DNA of 64,000 nucleotides from Bacteroidales bacterium UBA6267 (GCA_002440745.1 DJVB01000021.1:7066-71065); one strand, 5' to 3'; positions 1 through 9,390 are shown, counted from the stretch's first letter. Notes: a model not told the origin generated them from the sequence alone. Made by a program: numbers and translations.

Positions 1-680
1 TCGTTTCCGTCAACTTTGATACCTTTGATGCCGTAAGCAACCGATTTAACAGCAAGATTGATGGAGGCTGTTTGAACACTTGTGGGAGTTGAAATACCAT
101 ATTGGTTATTTTGGATTATAAAAACTACCGGCACACCCCAAACTCCTGCAAAATTTAATGCCTCATGAAAATCTCCTTCAGAAGTTCCGCCATCTCCTAC
201 AAAGGTATAAACAACTTCCTTCTTTTTGTTCAACTTGATTTCATAACCAATTCCAACCGCATGAATTAATTGCGAAGCAATTGGAACAGAAACCGGCAAA
301 ACATTATTTGCATTTTGGAATCTTGAAGCGTCTTCATTTCCCATATAATAAAGGAATATTTCTTTTAAGGTAACACCTTTGGCCAACATTACGCCAACTT
401 CACGAAAGGCCGGAACTAACCAATCTTCATGACGGATAACGGATGCTACACCTGCATGAATTGCTTCCTGTCCATAGTTGGGCGGATAGGTGAAAATCCG
501 TCCCTGACGTTGGTAATTAACCGTTAATAAATCAGCGGTGCGTGCAAATAACATTTTTTTATATGCTTCAACTACTTTCTTGGAATCTATTTCAGGTGTA
601 TGTTTTTTGTTCTTGACCTTTCCATTATTGTCAATTATCCTGAAAATCTTATTATCTAAAGGGTTATATTCTTCAAACAT
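1..680 (-). CDS. pdhA: Pyruvate dehydrogenase E1 component, alpha subunit (3' end outside window)
   Basis: Thiamine-diphosphate-dependent E1 alpha of the pyruvate (2-oxoacid) dehydrogenase complex, which decarboxylates pyruvate and passes the acyl group to E2 lipoate. The visible N-terminal 226 residues begin MFEEYNPLDNKIFRIIDNNG and contain RQGRIFTYPPNYGQEA and the TPP-binding stretch GDGGTSEGDFHEALNFAG followed by NNQYGIS, all characteristic of E1 alpha. The ATG at 680 sits about 35 nt after a perfect -7 element, which supports the start. It is divergent from the CNNM-type gene at 847. The C-terminus lies beyond base 1, so I cannot tell whether this is a separate alpha subunit or the fused alpha/beta form often seen in Bacteroidota. 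The E1 alpha identity is firm; pyruvate rather than branched-chain substrate is inferred from the N-terminal motif. Confidence 0.9.
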   Translation of the reverse strand, partial: MFEEYNPLDNKIFRIIDNNGKVKNKKHTPEIDSKKVVEAYKKMLFARTADLLTVNYQRQGRIFTYPPNYGQEAIHAGVASVIRHEDWLVPAFREVGVMLAKGVTLKEIFLYYMGNEDASRFQNANNVLPVSVPIASQLIHAVGIGYEIKLNKKKEVVYTFVGDGGTSEGDFHEALNFAGVWGVPVVFIIQNNQYGISTPTSVQTASINLAVKSVAYGIKGIKVDGN

Positions 681-715
681 ATTAAAATAATTTAGAATCG
701 TTTTAAATTGGGCTG

Positions 716-747
716 CAAAAGTACAAATTAAGTATTGACCTACCAAA
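716..747 (-). promoter_or_regulatory. Promoter of pdhA (TTTG-N20-TACTTTTG)
   Basis: On the minus strand TTTG (744-747) is followed after exactly 20 nt by TACTTTTG (716-723), a full match to the Bacteroidota housekeeping consensus TTTG / TAnnTTTG. Transcription would start about 30 nt upstream of the pdhA ATG. Confidence 0.75.
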
Positions 748-815
748 ATTATTGGCTTCTGTTCTGGTTAAAAAGTGTTATCGAATTTTTAAAGTATTCC
801 AACAAATAGATGTGT

Positions 816-823
816 TATTTTTG
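816..823 (+). promoter_or_regulatory. -7 element (TATTTTTG) upstream of the CNNM-family gene
   Basis: TATTTTTG matches TAnnTTTG and lies 24 nt before the proposed TTG start at 847. No clear TTTG is seen at -33. Confidence 0.5.
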
Positions 824-846
824 CACCTTATTTAATAATGTAAATT

Positions 847-2091
847 TTGGAATTTCTATTAATTGTTTTCTTTCTTGCTACATTCTATTTTACCTCCATT
901 GAAATAGCTTATGTTGGCGTGAATAAACTAAAGCTCGATTTTTATCGGTCGATGAATTCATTCACCGGTTCACTGCTATCAAAACTAAACGAAAAACCTT
1001 CGCATTTTATAGCCATGATGCTTTTCGGAAACTTGTTTTCCATTTCAATGATTTTGTATCTTTCCTATAATTTGTATGTTGATTATCAGTTGAATACTCT
1101 TTTTGAATTTTCATATAGCCTTAGCTTTATTCTCTTGTTTTCAATTTCGATTTTCATTCCGATTATTATCTTTTCGATAGTTTTGCCACGATTGTTTTTT
1201 CACCCTTCCTTTGTTAAAAGTAATGTACTTTCTCTTTTATCGATTGTGCTATTCATAGGTGCTTTTCCAATAATCTACTTAATCATAGTTGTTGCAGAAT
1301 TTATTTTGAAATATTTGTTCAATGTTCCTCTCAATGAGCGCCGATATATTTTTAGCTCGGTAAATATTGATGAGTATGTCAAAGATTTTTCGGAGATTCC
1401 TGAACATGCCGCAGATGAAACGGATATTCAAATATTCAAGAATGCGGTTGATTTCAAGTGGGTTAAAGTCCGTGAATGTATGGTGCCTCGAACCGAAATA
1501 AGCGCCATTGATATTTACAGTTCAGTTTCAGACCTTAATCAATTGTTTACGTCAAGTGGGCATAGCAAGATTTTAGTCTATGATCGGAAAATTGATAATA
1601 TAATTGGTTATGTTCATGTTTTTGACCTTTTTAAGTCACCCAAAACTATTTCACAAATTAAACGGAAAATCAGCTTTGTGCCCGAAACTTTGCAGGCTAA
1701 TGTTCTTTTAGAAAGGATGATACGCGAAAAATTGAGCCTTGTAGTTGTTTTAGACGAATTTGGGGGCACCTCAGGAGTGATTACTTTAGAAGATTTAATG
1801 GAAGAAATTGTTGGAGATATTGAAGATGAGTTTGATAATGAAAACCTCATTGAGAAACGTTTGTCAAGCAATGTTTATTTGTTTTCGGCTCGTTTGGAAA
1901 TAGATTATTTAAATGAGAAATATGATTTAAATATTTCTGAATCAGATGAATATGAAACTCTTGGAGGATATGTAATTCACCATACTGAAGAAATTCCGGC
2001 CAAAGATGACCATTTTAAGATTCAAGATTATCACTTCAAAATCATCAAAGCTTCACAAAGTCGTATCGAGTTGATTCAGATGAGTTTCTGA
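847..2091 (+). CDS. CNNM/CorC-HlyC family membrane protein (DUF21 + CBS pair), GldE-like
   Basis: Inner-membrane protein of the 'hemolysin'/CNNM family, linked in characterised members to Mg2+/Co2+ efflux; the Bacteroidota gliding protein GldE belongs to the same family. Visible layout: about four hydrophobic segments in residues 1-160 (DUF21), a CBS pair around 205-330 (CMVPRTEISAID; LVVVLDEFGGTSGVITLEDL), and a C-terminal CorC/HlyC domain (YETLGGYVIHH). The 414-residue length is normal. The start is taken as TTG at 847: an in-frame stop lies at 841-843, and the next ATG (952) would remove the first membrane helix. The PpiD-like gene follows 115 nt later with its own promoter. Family is certain; ion specificity or a gliding role cannot be read from the sequence. 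Confidence 0.85.
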   Translation: MEFLLIVFFLATFYFTSIEIAYVGVNKLKLDFYRSMNSFTGSLLSKLNEKPSHFIAMMLFGNLFSISMILYLSYNLYVDYQLNTLFEFSYSLSFILLFSISIFIPIIIFSIVLPRLFFHPSFVKSNVLSLLSIVLFIGAFPIIYLIIVVAEFILKYLFNVPLNERRYIFSSVNIDEYVKDFSEIPEHAADETDIQIFKNAVDFKWVKVRECMVPRTEISAIDIYSSVSDLNQLFTSSGHSKILVYDRKIDNIIGYVHVFDLFKSPKTISQIKRKISFVPETLQANVLLERMIREKLSLVVVLDEFGGTSGVITLEDLMEEIVGDIEDEFDNENLIEKRLSSNVYLFSARLEIDYLNEKYDLNISESDEYETLGGYVIHHTEEIPAKDDHFKIQDYHFKIIKASQSRIELIQMSF

Positions 2092-2150
2092 CATGTTTCT
2101 ACGAATTTCTAACCGTTTTCAAATCAGTTTTCCAAAAAGTAAATCCATTA

Positions 2151-2180
2151 TTTGTTGATTAGGATATTTATATACATTTG
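2151..2180 (+). promoter_or_regulatory. Promoter of the PpiD-like gene
   Basis: TTTG (2151-2154), an 18-nt spacer, then TACATTTG (2173-2180), which matches TAnnTTTG. The ATG follows 26 nt downstream at 2207. Confidence 0.65.
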
Positions 2181-2206
2181 CAAACTTATTTTTAAGCGTA
2201 AATTTT

Positions 2207-4423
2207 ATGGCAGCAATTGGAAAAATCAGACAAAAATCAGGTTTGCTGATAATTATAGTAGGTGTAGCTTTAGCAGCTTTCGTTATGGGAGATTTGTTTC
2301 AAAATATGGGACAAGGAAAGATGAAATATGACCCCACTGTGGTTGCTTTTGTGAACGATCAAAAAATTCCATCCAACTATTTTTCACAACGTGTAGAACA
2401 GGGTGTGGAGAATATGTTGTATCAAACCAAGAAATCGGATTTAACTTCTGATGAACGCTATTCTGTTCAACTTCAGATTTGGGAACAAGTTAGGAATGAA
2501 ACCATTTTGCGTCAGCAGTGCGAAGAATTAGGTTTAGCTCAGGAAAATGGTGCCGACCTTTATCCCGGTATCAGTGTTGAAGAATATGCCGGTCTGCTTA
2601 GTGGACCAAACCCACATCCTTCTATAGCTCAAAGTTTTACGGGTCAGGATGGAAAATTCGATGCAAGTGGAGTTTCTCGTTATTTGAGCCAGTTAGAGGC
2701 AGCAAAACAAAGCACAAAACCTGAGGAGGTAGAAGAAGCTCTACGTCTCGAAAAGGCTTGGCAAGCTTTTGAAGAAAGTATCAAAATGGATCAGCTTAGC
2801 ACTAAATACTATAATCTGATTTCAAAATCCTATTTTGTTCCGAAAACTATTGCGAAGTATAAAAATCAAGAACGTAATGATTCACGTACCGTACAATTTG
2901 CGATTGCACGTTATGGTTCAATTGCAGATAGCTTAGTTGAACCAACTGATGCTGATTATCAGACCTATTACGATGAACATAAAACAGAGTTCAAAACAAA
3001 AGAGGAAACTCGGCAGTTGAGTTATGTCGTTTGGAATGTTACTCCATCCAACGAGGATATTATGGAATTAGAAAAATCTGTTGAAGAGATGCAAAAAGAG
3101 CTTGCTACAATTGAAATGCGTGACCTTCCATCTTATGTCAATCGTAATTCCGACCTGCCTTATGATAGTTCATGGCGTGCAAAAGGAACACTTTCTCCAT
3201 TTATCGATTCTGTAGCGTTCAACTCCGAAGTTGGAACTGTTTTCAATACATGGCGTGAAGATAATATGTACCATGTAGCTCGATTGGTTGATGTCCAGAG
3301 TCGCCCGGATAGTATGAAAGCAAGTCATATTTTAATATCTTACGCCGGTGCTTTGCGTGCTGCTGAGGATGTTACTCGTACTAAAATAGCGGCTTCTGCT
3401 CTTGCTGATAGCTTGTTGGAAGTGGCCAAGAAAAACAAAGATAATTTTGCTACATTAGCAGCAACCTATTCTAACGATCCTTCTGCAAAGGAAAATAGTG
3501 GTGATTTAGACTGGTTTGCCGATGGACAAATGGTTCCTCAATTTAATGAAGCATGTCTGAATAATAAAGTTGGAGATATTTTGAAGGTGGAGACTGATTT
3601 TGGTTTTCATATTCTCTATGTTACCGGAAAATTAGAACCTGTGCAAAAAGTGCGTATTGCGCAAATAGATGTGCCTGTGACTTTCAGCCAAGAAACTTAT
3701 GAAAAATTCTTTAACGATGCCAGCAGTTTTGTTAGTGTTGCTCGCGATGCCGAGGCATTCGATACAGTTGCAGCTAATTTAGGACTCAATATTATGTCAA
3801 CCAATGAGTTGAATAAAATGACTAATGGTATTCCCGGAATTGAAAATTCTCGTGAAATAGTTCAATGGGCTTTTAATGAGAAGGTTGAAGTTGGTCAGGT
3901 TTCCGATGTTTTCGATTTCAATGATAAACTTGTTGTTACCTTATATAAGCATCAAACGCCTAAAGGTTTCCGTCCCTTGGATGAAAACTTGAAAGAGCAG
4001 ATTAAAACATTGGTAATGCGTGACTTAAAATATAAGAAGCTTCTTGATCAATATAAGGATGTAAAAGACTTGAATGCAGTTTCACAGTTATCTAAAGTTC
4101 CTGTGGATTCCATTGAATTCTTCACATTTTCTACTTATTCTCTCAAGGATTGGGGTCCTGAGCCAAATGTTCAAGGTCGTATCTTCTCCGCTGAACTGAA
4201 TAAATTTGTTGGTCCGGTAAAAGGCGATCAAGGGTTGTTTTATTTTGTTGTTGTAAATGAAACTAAATCTCAGGACGCAAACGGAAGTTATAAGTTCATT
4301 GGACAACAAGAAGTTTCTTCATTTAAACAGCGCCTGACAAAAGACTATGTATTTAGCAATGCAGCTCTCAGAGCTATAGTAGATATTACTGAAATTGAGG
4401 ATTCTCGACAGTACTTTTATTAG
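2207..4423 (+). CDS. Periplasmic peptidyl-prolyl cis-trans isomerase, PpiD/SurA-like
   Basis: Membrane-anchored foldase that assists folding of outer-membrane and secreted proteins in the periplasm. A single N-terminal transmembrane anchor (residues about 12-30, LLIIIVGVALAAFVMGDLF) is followed by a SurA_N-like chaperone region and a parvulin (PpiC) domain around residues 370-470, with MKASHILISY at its start and GDLDWFADGQMVPQFNEA and GFHILYVTGK near its end. At 738 residues it is the usual length for Bacteroidota PpiD-type proteins. It follows the CNNM gene in the same direction and ends at a strong hairpin terminator. Start at the ATG 26 nt after a good promoter. Isomerase activity is inferred from the family; some PpiD parvulin domains are inactive. 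Confidence 0.88.
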   Translation: MAAIGKIRQKSGLLIIIVGVALAAFVMGDLFQNMGQGKMKYDPTVVAFVNDQKIPSNYFSQRVEQGVENMLYQTKKSDLTSDERYSVQLQIWEQVRNETILRQQCEELGLAQENGADLYPGISVEEYAGLLSGPNPHPSIAQSFTGQDGKFDASGVSRYLSQLEAAKQSTKPEEVEEALRLEKAWQAFEESIKMDQLSTKYYNLISKSYFVPKTIAKYKNQERNDSRTVQFAIARYGSIADSLVEPTDADYQTYYDEHKTEFKTKEETRQLSYVVWNVTPSNEDIMELEKSVEEMQKELATIEMRDLPSYVNRNSDLPYDSSWRAKGTLSPFIDSVAFNSEVGTVFNTWREDNMYHVARLVDVQSRPDSMKASHILISYAGALRAAEDVTRTKIAASALADSLLEVAKKNKDNFATLAATYSNDPSAKENSGDLDWFADGQMVPQFNEACLNNKVGDILKVETDFGFHILYVTGKLEPVQKVRIAQIDVPVTFSQETYEKFFNDASSFVSVARDAEAFDTVAANLGLNIMSTNELNKMTNGIPGIENSREIVQWAFNEKVEVGQVSDVFDFNDKLVVTLYKHQTPKGFRPLDENLKEQIKTLVMRDLKYKKLLDQYKDVKDLNAVSQLSKVPVDSIEFFTFSTYSLKDWGPEPNVQGRIFSAELNKFVGPVKGDQGLFYFVVVNETKSQDANGSYKFIGQQEVSSFKQRLTKDYVFSNAALRAIVDITEIEDSRQYFY

Positions 4424-4442
4424 TAGTTTCTGAATCAAATTA

Positions 4443-4476
4443 AAAAAAGGTTAGCCAAAAACGGTTAACCTTTTTT
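4443..4476 (+). terminator. Intrinsic terminator of the PpiD-like gene
   Basis: A 14-bp stem (4443-4456 with 4463-4476, one G-T pair) around a 6-nt loop, with an A-run on the 5' side and six T on the 3' side, 20 nt after the stop codon. Confidence 0.85.
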
Positions 4477-4590
4477 GTTGAATGGAAGTTGGAAATGATG
4501 ACCAAAAGTGACAATTGTTGGAATAAAAAGACTTTTTTAATAATGCGACCTTTCCAAATTCAAAGAAAAATTAGATAAAGCAATGAATAA

Positions 4591-4612
4591 TTACCAAAAA
4601 TTGGTAACTTTG
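4591..4612 (+). promoter_or_regulatory. parDE promoter with overlapping palindromic operator
   Basis: The perfect inverted repeat TTACCAA-AAA-TTGGTAA (4591-4607) overlaps the -7 element TAACTTTG (4605-4612) by three bases. The ParD start lies 17 nt further on. This fits autorepression by the antitoxin, as is usual for such pairs; the operator role is inferred. Confidence 0.6.
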
Positions 4613-4628
4613 CGGCAAATCTCATATT

Positions 4629-4877
4629 ATGAAGAATACATCAATTTCATTAGGAAACTATTTTGATCAATTTGTTCAGATGCAAGTTTCGACCGGCCGA
4701 TATAAAAATGTAAGCGAAGTTATTCGTGCCGGACTTCGACTATTAGAAAACGAGGAAAGTAAAATTATTGCATTAAAAAATGCTATTCAGGAAGGATTGA
4801 ATAGCCCAAGAGTCGAAGATTTTGACTTTGCCGAAAATCTTGAAAAGTTAAAGACTGAAAAACGTAATAATGGCTAA
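4629..4877 (+). CDS. ParD-like (CopG/RHH) antitoxin
   Basis: Antitoxin of a type II toxin-antitoxin pair. The 82 residues start MKNTSISLGNYFDQFVQMQV and contain GRYKNVSEVIRAGLRLLE, the ribbon-helix-helix signature of the ParD family, which binds the operator as a dimer. The C-terminal half is charged and probably disordered; in ParD this part wraps the toxin. Its 3' end overlaps the ParE gene by 8 nt, which implies translational coupling. The ATG at 4629 follows the promoter/operator at 4591-4612. It lies between housekeeping genes, next to the restriction-modification gene. The family call is firm; the exact toxin target is not known from sequence. Confidence 0.87.
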   Translation: MKNTSISLGNYFDQFVQMQVSTGRYKNVSEVIRAGLRLLENEESKIIALKNAIQEGLNSPRVEDFDFAENLEKLKTEKRNNG

Positions 4878-5169
4878 AGTGATTTTAAGGCAGAAAGCCA
4901 TTGATGACTTAAATAGTATTTGGCATTATTCATTTCAACAATGGTCAGAAAATCAAGCTGATAAATATTATGCGGCAATTAAATTGGCATGTAAATCAAT
5001 TGGAGATAATCCAGAAATTGGAAGAGAATATCCGGAAATTAGGAGTAATTTATTTGGCCTTAAACTAAAGAAGCATATTGTGTTTTATCAGTTGATTTCA
5101 AAGGATGAAGTGGAAGTAATCAGAATACTTCACGAACGAATGGACCTAAAAAGCAGAATAAATGAATAA
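4870..5169 (+). CDS. ParE/RelE-family toxin
   Basis: Toxin partner of the preceding antitoxin. The 99 residues carry the ParE-type pattern: N-terminal VILRQKAIDDLNSIWHYSFQQW, GDNPEIGREYPEIR in the middle, and the C-terminal IVFYQLISKDEVEVIRILHERMDL. Characterised ParE toxins poison DNA gyrase; RelE relatives cleave mRNA on the ribosome. The ERMDL-type ending favours ParE over RelE, but the target is inference. The gene is intact, so the module is probably functional. It overlaps the antitoxin frame by 8 nt. A weak 6-bp hairpin (5186-5200) follows without a T-run, so the transcript may continue. Confidence 0.85.
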   Translation: MAKVILRQKAIDDLNSIWHYSFQQWSENQADKYYAAIKLACKSIGDNPEIGREYPEIRSNLFGLKLKKHIVFYQLISKDEVEVIRILHERMDLKSRINE

Positions 5170-5474
5170 ATAATAGGACAGATTAAAAGGCCATGCCTTT
5201 AACTTATCAAACACATATTTTCAAGGAAATGGAATAAAGCTGAATTTGAATCCAATTTTAATCTGCCTCAATTCAACGAATCTTTGATTCACTGATTTAG
5301 TTAGTAGTTGAAGGAAATAAAACTAAAAAAACAAAGGTTTAATGAAATCCATTTAATTCCTATTTTAGCGGAGCGGTTTTATTACACAATTAAAATTGGG
5401 AGATGTTTATGATAGCTTAGTTATTCTTTAAACGCCTCAATACCAAAAACGCAGATTAGATAAACCTAATAAGT
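5170..5474. other. 305-nt gap before the type IIG gene
   Basis: AT-rich, with no open reading frame of credible length on either strand. A 6-bp inverted repeat, AAAGGC-CAT-GCCTTT (5186-5200), follows the toxin gene. No full TTTG / TAnnTTTG promoter and no long palindrome of the kind used by restriction-modification controller proteins was seen. How the downstream gene is transcribed is not evident. Confidence 0.5.
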
Positions 5475-8400
5475 ATGAAGATATTTCAAAATTCGGTACT
5501 GAATAAGTATTTAAAAACGCAAAATGAAAAATGGATTGATGAAATGTACTCTCAATTTACTTCTTATTTTCATAACGCTGAAATACAAAATAATATAAGA
5601 AACTCGAAAGAAGAGCAATTTCAAGAAGGTTTTTTAAGAGAATTGTTTGTTAAGATTTTGGGTTATACCTTAAACCCTGATCCGAATTTTAATCTCACCA
5701 CTGAATTAAAAAACGAGAAGGGGGCAAAGAAAACAGATGGGGCAATACTGAAAAATGGAAAAGCAATAGCCGTAATTGAGCTAAAGGGAACAGATACAAA
5801 AGACTTAGACAGAATAAACGAACAGGCTTTCAATTATAAAAACAATCATTCTGACTGTGTTTATGTAGTTACTTCTAATTTTGAAAAGCTGCGTTTTTTT
5901 ATTCATAACGCTGTTTCGTATATCGAGTTTAATTTGTTTACCCTTTCACGCGAAGAATTTGAAATTCTTTGGCTTTGTCTTTTTGTTGATAATTTATTGG
6001 GTCAGATACCCGCCAAAATTAAAGAAGACAGTGTAATTGTTGAGGAGAATGTAACTAAACAACTTTATAAGGACTATTCAACTTTTAAAACAGAACTATG
6101 GCAAAATATCTGTAAAAACCAACCGGATTTGGATAAACTTTTGTTGTTTAAAAAAACACAGAAATTGTTGGATAGATTTCTGTTTATCTTTTTTGCAGAA
6201 GACAGCGGTTTGCTTCCTCCAAACTCAATTTCGAGAATGGTGGAGCGATTTGAACAGCTTATTGAATTAGATGCTCAAAAGCCACTTTACGATATTTTCA
6301 AACAATATTTTGGATACATAAACCAAGGACGGAAAGGGAAAACTGCACAAGACGACATTTTTGCTTATAACGGAGGGCTGTTTTTACCCGATGCCATTTT
6401 AGACAACTTGTTAATTGATGATGTGGTTTTAAAACCCCATGTTTTGACTATGACTGCTTACGACTTTCAAAGCGATGTTGACGTCAATATTCTTGGTCAT
6501 ATTTTTGAAAACTCCCTAAATGAAATCGAAAACGTAACTGCACAACTTGAAGGTCAGGAATTAGATAAAAGCAAAACCAAACGCAAAAAAGACGGCGTTT
6601 TTTACACACCAAAATATATTACCAAATATATTGTTGAAAACACTTTAGGTAAACTTTGCGAAGAGAAAAAAACCGAACTCAATATAATTGATGAAGAATA
6701 TGCTAAGGGACGGAAAAATAGAAAGAAATCAACGGTTCAATCGTTATTCGACAACCTCCAAGCATATCGAAATTGGCTTTTGGAAATTACCATCTGCGAC
6801 CCGGCTTGTGGTAGCGGTGCGTTTTTAAATCAAGCATTGGAGTTTCTTATAAACGAACACGCATATCTGGACGAACTGCAAGCCAACTTGTTAGAAGCAA
6901 CCATGGTTTTTCAGGATGTAAGCAATCATGTTTTAGAGAAAAACATTTTTGGTGTAGATATTAATGAGGAAAGTGTAGAAATTGCGAAACTTTCGCTTTG
7001 GCTTAGAACTGCACAAAGGGGTAGAAAACTTACTTCGCTCAATAATAATATAAAGTGCGGAAACTCTCTTATTGACAATCCGGAAATGGCAGGAGAAAAG
7101 GCATTCAATTGGCAAAAAGAATTTCCTCAGGTTTTTGAAAGAGGAGGCTTTGATGTGATCATTGGAAATCCTCCTTATGTGCAGTTGCAGTCGATGGGTT
7201 TTATGAGCGAAAAACTCAAAAGCAGCGGATATGAAACTTTTGACAAAGGTGCCGATTTATATTGCCTGTTTACCGAAAGGGGGTATAAATTACTCAGACA
7301 GGGCGGCTTACAGTCCTTTATTATGCCCAACAAATGGATGTTGGTTGCTTACGGTAAACCGCTACGCAAATTTCTCTCTAATACCGGTTTACGGCAGGTG
7401 CTTAATTTTGGCGATATTCAGTTTTTTGAAGAAGCAGCTACCATTGTGTGCATTTTTGTTACTGAAAAAAGTGGGCCTCACGATAGTTTAAAAGTGGTTT
7501 CGCTAAACCAACGAACCTATCATGGTGATTTTCTTACCGAAGTAAATACCAATATGTACGATTACCCATCCGCAAAATTTGGTGAAAAGGAATGGAGCAT
7601 ACAGCCTTATAATCATGCGCGCAAATTGGACCAAATGAAGCTGAAAGGCACAGAGCTTAAAGATTTGCAGATAAGTATTAATTATGGCATAAAAACCGGC
7701 TATAACGAAGCTTTTTATATTGACGAAGCCAAGCGCAACGAACTGATAAAAGCAGATGCCCGTAGTGCTGAGATTATTAAACCTATGGTTCGCGGCAGAG
7801 ACATTGCACCTTTTGGAATTACGGGTTTTGAGTATTTGATTGGAACTTATCCGGCTTTAGGTTTAAATATTGAAAATTATCCTGCTATCAAAGATCATTT
7901 GCTTTCATTTGGTTACAATCGCTTAAATCAGACAGGCGAAAAAGGTGCTCGCAAAAAAACAAGTGGAAAATGGTTTGAAACTCAAGATAGTATAAAGTAT
8001 CACGAAGAATTCGCAAAACCCAAAATCATATATCCCAACATGACTTCCGTTTTTCCTTTTGCCTATGATGAAAGCGGAATATTGGGCAACCAAAAATGCT
8101 TTATTTTAACGGCAAATGATGAAACTGTTTCATTGATATTTCTTACTGCTGTTTTCAATTCTTCATTATCAAAATTATGGATTTGGTACAACTGCCCGGA
8201 GTTGTTGGGAGGAACTCGTGAGATAAGCAAAGTTTATTTTGAGCATTTTCCGGTGCCTACTGCAAATGCAGAGCAAACAGCTATTTTAGAGCAACTTGCC
8301 AAAGAACGTATTTCACTAACAGGTTTTTTACAAACAGAGAAAAGCAATTTTATGAAAAGCCTGCACGAAGACAAAGGTGTGGAAAAGATAACCAAAGCCA

Positions 8401-8642
8401 TCGAAAACTTTAGCGAATTAGAATACGATTCTTTTAAGAAGGAGCTTCTAAAACAAAAAGTTAAAATCAGCTTAGGGGACGAAAACAATGAGTGGCGAGA
8501 GTATTTCAATACAACCAAGACGAAAATCATTGAACTTCAAAGTCGAATAAACCAAGTTGACAAGGAAATTGACCGAATGGTTTATATGCTATACGAGATT
8601 TCAGTAGAAGAAAATGAGTTTGAAACAATCAAATTTAGTTAA
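5475..8642 (+). CDS. Type IIG restriction-modification enzyme (Eco57I-like, single chain)
   Basis: One 1055-residue polypeptide combining cleavage, methylation and target recognition. Residues about 45-110 look like a PD-(D/E)xK nuclease (E77, D88, then E102-L-K104 in AVIELKG). A helical linker leads to an N6-adenine methyltransferase with GVFYTP (374-379), the SAM motif DPACGSGAF (442-450), GVDINEESVEIAKLSLWL, and the catalytic NPPY (565-568). The C-terminal ~350 residues resemble a TaqI-C/Eco57I specificity domain (ISINYGIKTGYNEAFYI; the MVRGRDI region; ELLGGTREISKVYFEHFPVP) and end in a coiled coil. All motifs are intact, so the enzyme is probably active; the recognition sequence cannot be predicted. 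It sits alone beside parDE and is convergent with the HD gene 12 nt away. Confidence 0.92.
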   Translation: MKIFQNSVLNKYLKTQNEKWIDEMYSQFTSYFHNAEIQNNIRNSKEEQFQEGFLRELFVKILGYTLNPDPNFNLTTELKNEKGAKKTDGAILKNGKAIAVIELKGTDTKDLDRINEQAFNYKNNHSDCVYVVTSNFEKLRFFIHNAVSYIEFNLFTLSREEFEILWLCLFVDNLLGQIPAKIKEDSVIVEENVTKQLYKDYSTFKTELWQNICKNQPDLDKLLLFKKTQKLLDRFLFIFFAEDSGLLPPNSISRMVERFEQLIELDAQKPLYDIFKQYFGYINQGRKGKTAQDDIFAYNGGLFLPDAILDNLLIDDVVLKPHVLTMTAYDFQSDVDVNILGHIFENSLNEIENVTAQLEGQELDKSKTKRKKDGVFYTPKYITKYIVENTLGKLCEEKKTELNIIDEEYAKGRKNRKKSTVQSLFDNLQAYRNWLLEITICDPACGSGAFLNQALEFLINEHAYLDELQANLLEATMVFQDVSNHVLEKNIFGVDINEESVEIAKLSLWLRTAQRGRKLTSLNNNIKCGNSLIDNPEMAGEKAFNWQKEFPQVFERGGFDVIIGNPPYVQLQSMGFMSEKLKSSGYETFDKGADLYCLFTERGYKLLRQGGLQSFIMPNKWMLVAYGKPLRKFLSNTGLRQVLNFGDIQFFEEAATIVCIFVTEKSGPHDSLKVVSLNQRTYHGDFLTEVNTNMYDYPSAKFGEKEWSIQPYNHARKLDQMKLKGTELKDLQISINYGIKTGYNEAFYIDEAKRNELIKADARSAEIIKPMVRGRDIAPFGITGFEYLIGTYPALGLNIENYPAIKDHLLSFGYNRLNQTGEKGARKKTSGKWFETQDSIKYHEEFAKPKIIYPNMTSVFPFAYDESGILGNQKCFILTANDETVSLIFLTAVFNSSLSKLWIWYNCPELLGGTREISKVYFEHFPVPTANAEQTAILEQLAKERISLTGFLQTEKSNFMKSLHEDKGVEKITKAIENFSELEYDSFKKELLKQKVKISLGDENNEWREYFNTTKTKIIELQSRINQVDKEIDRMVYMLYEISVEENEFETIKFS

Positions 8643-8654
8643 CCCATATCGAAG

Positions 8655-9350
8655 CTATTCGGATTGATAGTCCGTGCCATCCCATTCCTGATAGAAGTTG
8701 GATAGAAATTCCGTCAATACATTATGCCTTTTTTCCGCAATGGCTTTCCCTGTCTTGGTATTCATCAAATCTTTGAGCAAAAGCAACTTCTCGTAAAAAT
8801 GGTTGATGGTAGGTGCGGTTGATACTTTGTATGCAGCAAAAGATGTGTGGCAAACCGGCTTTATATTTGGGTCGTACATGGGGCGATTTTTATAACCTCC
8901 ATAAGCAAAGGTTCTTGCAATTCCTATGGCTCCAATAGCATCAAGCCGATCGGCATCTTGTACAATTTTCCCTTCAATCGTGCTCATTTGCGACCGCACT
9001 CCGGCTCCTTTAAAAGAAATCTCTTTGATAATCTTTTTAATATGGTCAATGATCGTTTCTTCAACGCCAAGCTCTGATAAAAAGTTCTCAGCCGTTTTTT
9101 GTCCTATCTCTTCATCTCCATCATGATATTTGTGGTCGGCAATGTCGTGTAAAAGTGCTGCTAATTCCACCACAAGCAAACTGCAATTGCCTTCATATTT
9201 AGCAATATACATGGCTGCTTTTCTTACTCTCTCCACATGATACCAATCATGCCCGCTTCCGTTAGAAGCCAATTCTGTTCGTACCTTTTCTTCTGTTAAG
9301 GCTACTAATTCTTCTGCTTTCATAGCTGCAAAGGAACATATTTTTTCCAT
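8655..9350 (-). CDS. HD-domain metal-dependent phosphohydrolase, YedJ-like
   Basis: A 231-residue HD-superfamily hydrolase. The metal ligands are visible: GHDWYHVERV (H34, H38), LLHDIADHKYHDGDE (H68-D69) and IVQDADRLDAIGAIGIARTF. The last stretch and the overall length match E. coli YedJ-type proteins, which are presumed nucleotide or phosphate-ester hydrolases with unsettled physiological substrate. The ATG at 9350 is given; a second in-frame ATG at 9323, nine residues in, lies nearer the family's usual N-terminus and is preceded by the -7-like TTCCTTTG, so it may be the true start. The gene is convergent with the type IIG gene and divergent from hsp20. The family is firm, the substrate unknown. 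Confidence 0.85.
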   Translation of the reverse strand: MEKICSFAAMKAEELVALTEEKVRTELASNGSGHDWYHVERVRKAAMYIAKYEGNCSLLVVELAALLHDIADHKYHDGDEEIGQKTAENFLSELGVEETIIDHIKKIIKEISFKGAGVRSQMSTIEGKIVQDADRLDAIGAIGIARTFAYGGYKNRPMYDPNIKPVCHTSFAAYKVSTAPTINHFYEKLLLLKDLMNTKTGKAIAEKRHNVLTEFLSNFYQEWDGTDYQSE

Positions 9351-9390
9351 TTCTTTCCGAAAATCTTGTCAGATAAAAATATTCAAATAA

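Noticed and set aside
5201..5300. Short reading frames between ParE and the type IIG gene
   Set aside because: All are under about 30 codons with no start signal or recognised protein pattern.
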